A DNA stretch of 12,422 bases from CAIMMJ01 sp037131955 (GTDB lineage: Bacteria > Bacteroidota > Bacteroidia > UBA4408), in contig JBAXQC010000077.1 of NCBI GenBank assembly GCA_037131955.1, positions 1-12,422 on the forward strand. The letters run 5' to 3'. The translations under genes were made by a program, and so were the position numbers. The stretch's first letter is position 1. Each line of letters begins with the position of its first letter. Positions 7,014 to 12,422 of this stretch are shown one piece after another. The notes below the pieces were generated by a model that searched no databases, was not told the DNA's origin, and was given only the letters and a program-made list of their open reading frames with translations.

Positions 7014-8189
7014 TTGGAAGAAAAAAATTTAAAAATAGTTGTAAAAACTCTTCAAGGTCTAGAGCAAATTTTACTAGAAGAGTGCATACATCTTGGATTA
7101 ACAGATTGCATTGCAATTACCAGAGGTGTTGCAGGATTTGGGAACATAGAGACAGTTTACAAAATAAATCATTTAAGCAGATTGGCTATAAGAGTTCTGG
7201 TAGAGTTAAGCAGCTTTGTTTGCAACAATCAACAAGAGTTATACGATGGTGTTGCAAACATAGAATGGGAAACTATTTTTGACGTTGATAAAACTTTTTC
7301 AATAGATTCTATTGCAAATCAAACTGAATTTAAAAGCAGTTTATTTGTAAGCCAAAAAACTAAAGATGCCATTGTAGATAGGTTTAGAAGGAAGTTCAAT
7401 AAAAGACCAGATGTTACTACCTTTGACCCACAAGTAAAAATAAACATTCATATTTACAGAGATAATTGTACGGTGCTACTTGATTCTTCCGGATTGCCTC
7501 TGTTTAAAAGAGGATATAAAAAAGAAGCAGGTATTGCACCTATAAACGAAACATTGGCATCTGGCTTAGTAATGCTCAGCAATTGGGACAGAAAATCTCC
7601 ATTAGTAGATATTATGTGTGGTTCCGGTTCTATATTAGTAGAAGCTGGAATGTTGGTTGCCAATATTGCTCCCGGAAAGTATAGAAGTGATTATTGCTTT
7701 ATGCATTGGAAAAATTTTAATGAAAAGCTTTTACTACAAATAAAAGAAGATGCCTTGCTGCTCGAAAACACTGAAAACATGCCTGAAATAGTAGGTTTAG
7801 ATAATGATGTAAAAGTTATCGGTAGAGCACTGGCGAACATTGAATCAGTAGGACTGAAAAACAAAATAACATTACACCTTTCTAATTTTAAGAACTTTGA
7901 AAACCCTTTCCCAAGTGGTACTATTATTACAAATCCACCTTATGGCGAAAGAATTGAAGTAGAAGAAATAAAAGTGTTGTACAAAGAAATTGGCGATACT
8001 CTTAAAAAAAGTTTCCCAGATTTTGATGCTTGGATTTTTAGTGGAAGCTTAGAAGGATTAAAAAATATGGGACTAAAGCATACGCAAACATTTGTTTTAG
8101 AAAATGGAGGATTAGAATGCAGATTAAGAAAATTCTCTATGTATAAAGGCACTAGAAGACATCCAAAAACTGAAGAAGTTGAAGAATAA
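7014..8189 (+). CDS. THUMP-domain class I SAM-dependent RNA methyltransferase (RlmL-like)
   Basis: A 391-residue cytoplasmic rRNA methyltransferase. Residues about 5-160 form a ferredoxin-like plus THUMP RNA-binding region. The family linker LFKRGYKKEAGIAPINETLA (164-183) leads into a Rossmann methyltransferase domain with motif I DIMCGSGS (199-206), acidic motif II GLDND (261-265) and catalytic NPPYGER (307-313). The NPPY tetrad marks amino-group methylation, and the family (UPF0020, the N-terminal half of E. coli RlmL) makes N2-methylguanosine in 23S rRNA. The C-terminal RlmK half of the E. coli fusion is absent, as is normal here. The start must be the TTG at 7014: an in-frame TAA lies at 7002-7004, no ATG occurs in the conserved N-terminal region, and translation from the TTG gives the expected MEEKNLKIVVKTLQGLE opening. 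The exact target base is unknown. Confidence 0.9.
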   Translation: MEEKNLKIVVKTLQGLEQILLEECIHLGLTDCIAITRGVAGFGNIETVYKINHLSRLAIRVLVELSSFVCNNQQELYDGVANIEWETIFDVDKTFSIDSIANQTEFKSSLFVSQKTKDAIVDRFRRKFNKRPDVTTFDPQVKINIHIYRDNCTVLLDSSGLPLFKRGYKKEAGIAPINETLASGLVMLSNWDRKSPLVDIMCGSGSILVEAGMLVANIAPGKYRSDYCFMHWKNFNEKLLLQIKEDALLLENTENMPEIVGLDNDVKVIGRALANIESVGLKNKITLHLSNFKNFENPFPSGTIITNPPYGERIEVEEIKVLYKEIGDTLKKSFPDFDAWIFSGSLEGLKNMGLKHTQTFVLENGGLECRLRKFSMYKGTRRHPKTEEVEE

Positions 8190-8254
8190 ATTATTCTTAG
8201 TTATTTAAGTGTTTTTAATTCATAATCTATCTTACCTTTATAAAAAATAAAAAC

Positions 8255-9160
8255 ATGTTTTTAATTGTCATTGGTCTACTTTTAATAATTCTATCCAAAC
8301 CACTTGTTAAAGAATTCTACAAGCTTCAACCGTATAAATCTATTTTTACCGTTGTAGGAATTGCATTAATTGTTTTTGGTTTTGCAACTTCAACAGTTAA
8401 ACAAATTGGTGCGGGAGAATTAGGAGTGCAAACTCTCTTTGGGAAAGTTGAAGATAGAGTTTTAGTTAGTGGTTTAAATTTTATTAACCCTTTGGTTGAA
8501 GTAAAAATCTTTGACATAAAAACATTAAATTATACCATGTCAAGTGTTCACGACGAAGGTGATCAGGTAGGAGATGATGCCATTAGAGTGCTTACAGCAG
8601 ATGGTCTAGAGGTAATAATAGATTTAACTATTCTATACAAAGTAATCCCTAGTGAAGCGCCAAAAATTTTGAGTGAAATTGGTGTTGATTATAAAAGTGT
8701 TGTGGTAAGACCAATTACAAGAACAAAAATTAGAGACAACGCAGTTTATTATGATGCGGTTGCTTTGTACTCTAGCAAACGAGACGAGTTTCAATCTAAA
8801 ATATTTGCTTCTATTGAAAAAGATTTTAAAAAAAGAGGAATAATCTTAGAGCAACTGTTAATAAGAAATATAACACTCCCTACATCAGTAAAAGCTTCAA
8901 TAGAATCGAAGATAAATGCTGAACAAGATGCACAAAAAATGCAATTTGTGTTGCAAAAAGAAAAACAAGAAGCCGAAAGAAAAAGAGTGGAAGCACAAGG
9001 TATTGCCGACTATCAAAAAATATTAAGCACAGGACTTAGCGATAAACAATTGCAGTACGAAATGATAAAAGCAAACAAAGAAATTGCTACATCTCCCAAT
9101 GCAAAAGTTATAATTATGGGTGGCGGAAAATCTGTTCCAATAATTTTAAATGATAAATAA
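8255..9160 (+). CDS. SPFH/Band 7 (prohibitin-like) membrane protein
   Basis: A 301-residue membrane protein of the stomatin/prohibitin/flotillin/HflK-C superfamily. Two hydrophobic segments (1-14 and about 28-46) precede the Band 7 domain, which opens with VKQIGAGELGVQTLFGKV and GLNFINPLVEVKIFDIKT and runs to about residue 215. An Ala/Glu/Lys/Gln-rich coiled coil follows (about 217-255, containing AEQDAQKMQF and KQEAERKRVEAQG). The chain ends in a Gly-rich tail (IIMGGGKSVP), resembling prohibitins. Such proteins form ring- or cage-like oligomers at membranes and often modulate FtsH-type proteases; no protease gene is present here. The ATG at 8255 is preceded by TACCTTTA (8233-8240), a one-mismatch -7 box. 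The 65-base gap from the methyltransferase gene allows either co-transcription or its own promoter. Confidence 0.88.
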   Translation: MFLIVIGLLLIILSKPLVKEFYKLQPYKSIFTVVGIALIVFGFATSTVKQIGAGELGVQTLFGKVEDRVLVSGLNFINPLVEVKIFDIKTLNYTMSSVHDEGDQVGDDAIRVLTADGLEVIIDLTILYKVIPSEAPKILSEIGVDYKSVVVRPITRTKIRDNAVYYDAVALYSSKRDEFQSKIFASIEKDFKKRGIILEQLLIRNITLPTSVKASIESKINAEQDAQKMQFVLQKEKQEAERKRVEAQGIADYQKILSTGLSDKQLQYEMIKANKEIATSPNAKVIIMGGGKSVPIILNDK

Positions 9161-9162
9161 TT

Positions 9163-9510
9163 TTATTGCCTGTAGAGTTCAATTGCACTGTTTAATATTT
9201 CTTGAACTTTTGTAATTGGAATATCCTCGGCTGGATTGATTAAAAATATTTTAATTCTTGAACGATTTTCTGCAATCAAATCCTGATGATTTAACCTGTG
9301 GCCTTCTATAATACCAATATACGGTTGTTTGTATTTTTTATGAAACCATAAATAGCAAAACATCTTTCCATTGTAGTAAAAAAATGGCATTCCAAACTTC
9401 CATTCCGAACTAAGCAATGAATCTTGTTTTAGAATAATTTCTTTCAGAGTCAACAAACAACTCCTTACTGGCTCATTGTATTTTAGATAAAAATTATCGA
9501 GCTCTTGCAT
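9163..9510 (-). CDS. DUF1801 (YdhG-like) protein
   Basis: A 115-residue cytoplasmic protein of the DUF1801/YdhG family, which has a frataxin-like alpha/beta fold and no firmly established function. Family features are EPVRSCLLTLKEIIL in the first helix, then EWKFGMPFFYYNGKMFCYLWFH and KQPYIGIIEGHRL, both highly characteristic. ENRSRIKIFLINPAEDIP follows, then a final helix ending ELYRQ. The length is complete for the single-domain form. It lies 21 bases downstream of the CphA-like gene on the same strand and is probably co-transcribed, although an exact -7 box (TAATTTTG, 9534-9527) just upstream could give separate expression. Its stop is two bases from that of the convergent SPFH gene. Confidence 0.83.
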   Translation of the reverse strand: MQELDNFYLKYNEPVRSCLLTLKEIILKQDSLLSSEWKFGMPFFYYNGKMFCYLWFHKKYKQPYIGIIEGHRLNHQDLIAENRSRIKIFLINPAEDIPITKVQEILNSAIELYRQ

Positions 9511-9531
9511 TTTAATTTAGTACATACAAAA

Positions 9532-11307
9532 TTAAAATTCTTTTTTATACTCACTTACTAATTCAATTGGTTTATCTAACACATCGCTTAATGCACAAAT
9601 AAAACTTCCTTCTTTTGCTTTGCTTAATGCATATTTTAAAGGTTCTACATCATCTGCTACTCTCTCCCAAGTAGTACCTGAATTTTCTGAGTTAATTCCT
9701 TGCACTAATAAATCTATAAGTTCAATTGCTGTTTTTCCTCTCAAAAATTTTACTTGATGAATTAAAATATGATCAAACATTTGAGCAGATATTTTTCCTA
9801 ATTCTATAACATCCGAATCTTTTCTATCGCCAGTACCAACTATAATTCCAACTTTATTTTTTGAATCTATGGATTTTAAAAAATCTCTAATGCCAATAAA
9901 TCCATCAATGTTATGTGCAAAGTCAATTAAAACTTTGCATTTTTTAAATTCAATAATATTCATTCTTCCGGGAGTTTGCTCCGCAGATGGAAAAAAACTT
10001 TTTAATCCATTTAAAATAGTACCTATTTCAATACCATAATTATAGCATGCTAGCGTGGCTGCCAAAACATTTTCGGTCATGAATTTTAAGGTTCCATTAA
10101 AAGTAATTGGAACATCAGCCAAATCTATTTCAATAATTCTATCTTCTCCTTTTTGAACACTAATTTTATTGTTGTTGATAAACGCAAATGCATTACCGTT
10201 GTATTTTTTATTTTTAAAAACAGAATTGTTTTTATCTAAACTAAACCACGAAACTTTGCAACTGGCTTGTTCTCCCAACTTTTTTGTATAGATATTATCA
10301 GCATTTAAAATTGCCACACCATTTTTCTTTACCGAGTTTACAACAACACCTTTTACCTTGGCCAAATCTTCCAACGTTTCAATGTCCGAAATACCTAAAT
10401 GATCGTCCTGAACATTTGTTACCACAGCAATGTCGCATGCATCAAACCCTAAGCCTGCTCTAACAATACCACCTCTTGCAGTTTCTAATACTGCACATTC
10501 AACTTCCTTGTTCCTTAAAACAGTTGCTGCACTAATGGGTCCTGTTGTATCTCCTTCGTCTATCATTTTTCCATCAACATAAATTCCATCACTTGTTGTA
10601 AATCCAACCTTTGCATTGCTCAGTGTAACAATATGTGCAATAAGTCTTGTTGTGGTTGTTTTGCCATTGCTACCAGTTATGGCAATTATTGGAATTCTCC
10701 ACTCTCTATTCTCTGAAAACAAGCTCAAAATAGAATTTGCATCTATTGTGTTGTTTAACTCAAGTCCATTTTTGCCATAGCCAAATTGTAACTTATTTTG
10801 ATTGCTGGGCAAAAGAACAGGAATGTTTTTTTGCTTTGCCTGATGGAGTAAATTACTTATTGTTTCATTGGGCTTAACTGCACTGATTATTTTTTTAATC
10901 TGGTTGATTTCTAATTCGTAATCAAGCGATTTTTTTTGTATTAAATGTTGTATTATTTTTTGTGCAGCATAAGCTGCTGAAATGCCTGCCTCCTCGTAAG
11001 CATATTCAAATACAACATTATAAATAGTTGGATAAATTGTTTTTTTTACTGCAAAAAACTCTACTCTAAAATGGGCTGAACTTTGCAAACAAAGGCATAT
11101 TTTTGCAAACAATTCCTCGGTTGTTTTTGTAGCTTCAATTTCCTTTTGAAAGTCAATAGTTAAAAAATTAATCTTGTTTAGCAGAGCTAAACTTTTTTTG
11201 TCATTGTATACATCACAATCAATTTCAAGCCTAACCTGAATTAATTTAGTGTTGATAGTGCTCCAAAAATTTGCACCTCTAAGCGCTTGAACTGATAAAA
11301 TTCTCAT
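9532..11307 (-). CDS. Cyanophycin-synthetase-like Mur ligase lacking the ATP-grasp domain
   Basis: A 591-residue ligase related to cyanophycin synthetase CphA, which is about 870-900 residues. The start RILSVQALRGANFWS and YNVVFEYAYEEAG (96-108) identify the CphA N-terminal domain, and IPVLLPSNQNKLQFGYG (162-178) matches the entry to the CphA ATP-grasp domain. The sequence then goes almost directly (by residue 206) into the Mur-ligase domain, so the ATP-grasp domain that adds Asp in CphA is missing. The Mur part looks complete: P-loop TGSNGKTTTT (211-220), DEGDTTGPISA, LETARGG with Glu275, DDHLG with His303, EQTPGRMN (443-450), DFAHN (462-466) and GTGDRKDSD (491-499). I infer an ATP-dependent amide or isopeptide ligase acting on an unknown substrate, and not a polymerase that makes cyanophycin alone. 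The reading frame is unbroken, arguing against a pseudogene. It is divergent from ppk2. Confidence 0.85.
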   Translation of the reverse strand: MRILSVQALRGANFWSTINTKLIQVRLEIDCDVYNDKKSLALLNKINFLTIDFQKEIEATKTTEELFAKICLCLQSSAHFRVEFFAVKKTIYPTIYNVVFEYAYEEAGISAAYAAQKIIQHLIQKKSLDYELEINQIKKIISAVKPNETISNLLHQAKQKNIPVLLPSNQNKLQFGYGKNGLELNNTIDANSILSLFSENREWRIPIIAITGSNGKTTTTRLIAHIVTLSNAKVGFTTSDGIYVDGKMIDEGDTTGPISAATVLRNKEVECAVLETARGGIVRAGLGFDACDIAVVTNVQDDHLGISDIETLEDLAKVKGVVVNSVKKNGVAILNADNIYTKKLGEQASCKVSWFSLDKNNSVFKNKKYNGNAFAFINNNKISVQKGEDRIIEIDLADVPITFNGTLKFMTENVLAATLACYNYGIEIGTILNGLKSFFPSAEQTPGRMNIIEFKKCKVLIDFAHNIDGFIGIRDFLKSIDSKNKVGIIVGTGDRKDSDVIELGKISAQMFDHILIHQVKFLRGKTAIELIDLLVQGINSENSGTTWERVADDVEPLKYALSKAKEGSFICALSDVLDKPIELVSEYKKEF

Positions 11308-11454
11308 CCTGACAATGTAATAATAAAATTTTAACCTCTATTTATTTTTATACAATAGCTACAATTATTCTTTTGATTATGAGATATATTAAGTCAAGAT
11401 GTTTAAATTATCTTTATACTGCAAAGCTGCAAAAAACATTTCTAACTTTATACA

Positions 11455-12330
11455 ATGAACACATCTAAATACTGCATTACGCAAGGCACGAGTTTTAAAC
11501 TCAAAGATTATAAAACAATTGCTACAAGCGATGCTATAGAAAAACAAGACTTAAAAGAGATACTACAAAAAGACATCGAAGAAATTCAAAAACTTCAACA
11601 GCTATTTTTTGCCAGTAAACGCCACTCCATTTTGCTAATTTTTCAGGCTATGGATGCTGCAGGGAAAGACGGTGCAATAAAAAATATTGCTACAGGAATA
11701 AATCCACAAGGCTGCGAAGTTTTCTCTTTTAAACCACCAACAGAACAAGAATATAAACACGATTTTTTATGGAGACACTATATTGCCGCTCCAGAAAAGG
11801 GGAAGTTTGGCATTCACAACAGGTCTCATTACGAGTTTGTTTTGGCTTGTAAAGTAAATCCCGAATTTATTTTAAACGAAAATATGCCCGGTATTTTTAA
11901 TGTTAGCGATATTACCAAAGATTTTTGGAAAGAACGCTACCAACGAATCAGCAGCTTTGAATCGCAATTAGTAGATACAGGAACTATTGTATTAAAATTC
12001 TTTTTAAACATTTCAAAAGAAGAGCAAAAAAAACGATTATTAGAAAGAATAAATGATCCAAATAAAAACTGGAAGTTTCAGCTGGGTGATTTAAAAACCA
12101 GAAGTCAATGGGACTTATACATGAAAGCATACGAGGAAGCCATTCAAAACACTTCACAAAAAAAATCGCCTTGGTATGTTATTCCCGCCGACGATAAATG
12201 GTATGCACGAGCAATAATTGCAAGGGTGTTAAAAGATACGTTGCTGGAATTGGATTTGCAATATCCCAAACTAAATTCTGATTCTGCTTCTATGCTTGAA
12301 GAAGCAAAAAAAATTCTTGCAGCATCCTGA
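11455..12330 (+). CDS. ppk2: Polyphosphate kinase 2 family protein, class III-like
   Basis: A 291-residue cytoplasmic kinase that uses polyphosphate to phosphorylate nucleotides. Walker A is MDAAGKDG (66-73), in the family context LLIFQAMDAAGKDGAIK. The Walker B region is HNRSHYE (121-127), with Asn where class I enzymes have Asp (DRSWYN). The lid region is RINDPNKNWKFQLGDLKTR (198-216), and PWYVIPADDKWYAR (239-252) is the conserved C-terminal element. The length and the NRSHYE form suit class III enzymes, which can use both AMP and ADP and so regenerate ATP from AMP; this class call is by similarity. Phe128 replaces the usual acidic residue after YE. A near-match -7 box (TAACTTTA, 11443-11450) ends four bases before the ATG, so the transcript may be leaderless. 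The gene is divergent from the CphA-like ligase across 147 bases. Confidence 0.92.
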   Translation: MNTSKYCITQGTSFKLKDYKTIATSDAIEKQDLKEILQKDIEEIQKLQQLFFASKRHSILLIFQAMDAAGKDGAIKNIATGINPQGCEVFSFKPPTEQEYKHDFLWRHYIAAPEKGKFGIHNRSHYEFVLACKVNPEFILNENMPGIFNVSDITKDFWKERYQRISSFESQLVDTGTIVLKFFLNISKEEQKKRLLERINDPNKNWKFQLGDLKTRSQWDLYMKAYEEAIQNTSQKKSPWYVIPADDKWYARAIIARVLKDTLLELDLQYPKLNSDSASMLEEAKKILAAS

Positions 12331-12388
12331 ATTTAATTCGTTTGGTTTATCCATTTAGTTCGCAAAGTATCAATTGTTATTTCATATC

Positions 12389-12422
12389 GCGGGGCCTTGC
12401 CCCAAACCCCATTTACTTTTTT
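12389..12422 (+). repeat. GC-rich hairpin, REP-like element or terminator, cut by the window end
   Basis: GGGGC (12391-12395), loop CTT and GCCCC (12399-12403) form a tight hairpin. It is followed by AAACCCC, whose CCCC (12407-12410) could pair with the same GGGG in an alternative fold, and then by a T run at 12417-12422. It starts about 60 bases after the ppk2 stop. Its G/C content is strikingly above its surroundings. The sequence resembles short dispersed intergenic palindromes that I recall in many bacterial genomes; it could equally end the ppk2 transcript. The element may continue beyond the window. Confidence 0.5.

Noticed and set aside
9527..9534. TAATTTTG on the reverse strand as a separate DUF1801 promoter
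   Set aside because: An exact -7 match, but no -33 element at the right distance, and the gene sits 21 bases behind the CphA-like gene, so co-transcription explains it equally well.

Overview
The window is AT-rich chromosomal DNA from a member of the Bacteroidota. Several things point there. The 5' edge holds a type IX secretion (T9SS) C-terminal sorting domain. The NusB has a long form with a large insert. There is a DUF6089/PorG-like outer-membrane barrel. Several genes are preceded by matches to the Bacteroidota -7 promoter box (TAnnTTTG), and Shine-Dalgarno sequences are absent. I cannot fix the genus; an uncultured Chitinophagales/Sphingobacteriales-like lineage would fit. I saw no rRNA, tRNA, CRISPR array, insertion sequence or phage gene, and no stretch longer than 300 bases lacks a gene.

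Layout. Positions 1-213 are the tail of a T9SS-secreted protein. A stand-alone leucine-dehydrogenase-family gene (352-1452) follows, with a good promoter and a terminator-like hairpin. Next is a forward housekeeping cluster (1513-4915): nusB, a DUF1573 lipoprotein, yajC, a YbbR-domain protein and coaE, with very short gaps. A reverse pair follows: a PorG-like barrel (4912-5877), whose stop overlaps that of coaE, and an aldo/keto reductase (5989-6975). Divergent from these are a THUMP-domain rRNA methyltransferase with a TTG start (7014-8189) and an SPFH/prohibitin-like membrane protein (8255-9160). A second reverse pair holds a DUF1801 protein (9163-9510) and a cyanophycin-synthetase-like Mur ligase (9532-11307). 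A divergent class III-like PPK2 polyphosphate kinase (11455-12330) follows. The window ends in a GC-rich hairpin of a kind often seen as a dispersed intergenic element.

How the genes relate. The 1513-4915 cluster mixes transcription (NusB), protein export (YajC), envelope (YbbR, lipoprotein) and coenzyme A synthesis (CoaE). The sorting-domain protein and the PorG-like barrel both belong to the T9SS world. The CphA-like ligase and PPK2 are divergently arranged and both relate to storage-polymer or ATP-economy chemistry, but a functional link is only a hypothesis.

The most unusual item is the 591-residue cyanophycin-synthetase homologue. It keeps the CphA N-terminal domain and an apparently complete Mur-ligase domain but lacks the whole ATP-grasp domain between them. 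This is the reverse of the CphA2 variant, which keeps ATP-grasp and loses Mur-ligase activity. It probably is not a cyanophycin polymerase and may make a different isopeptide product.
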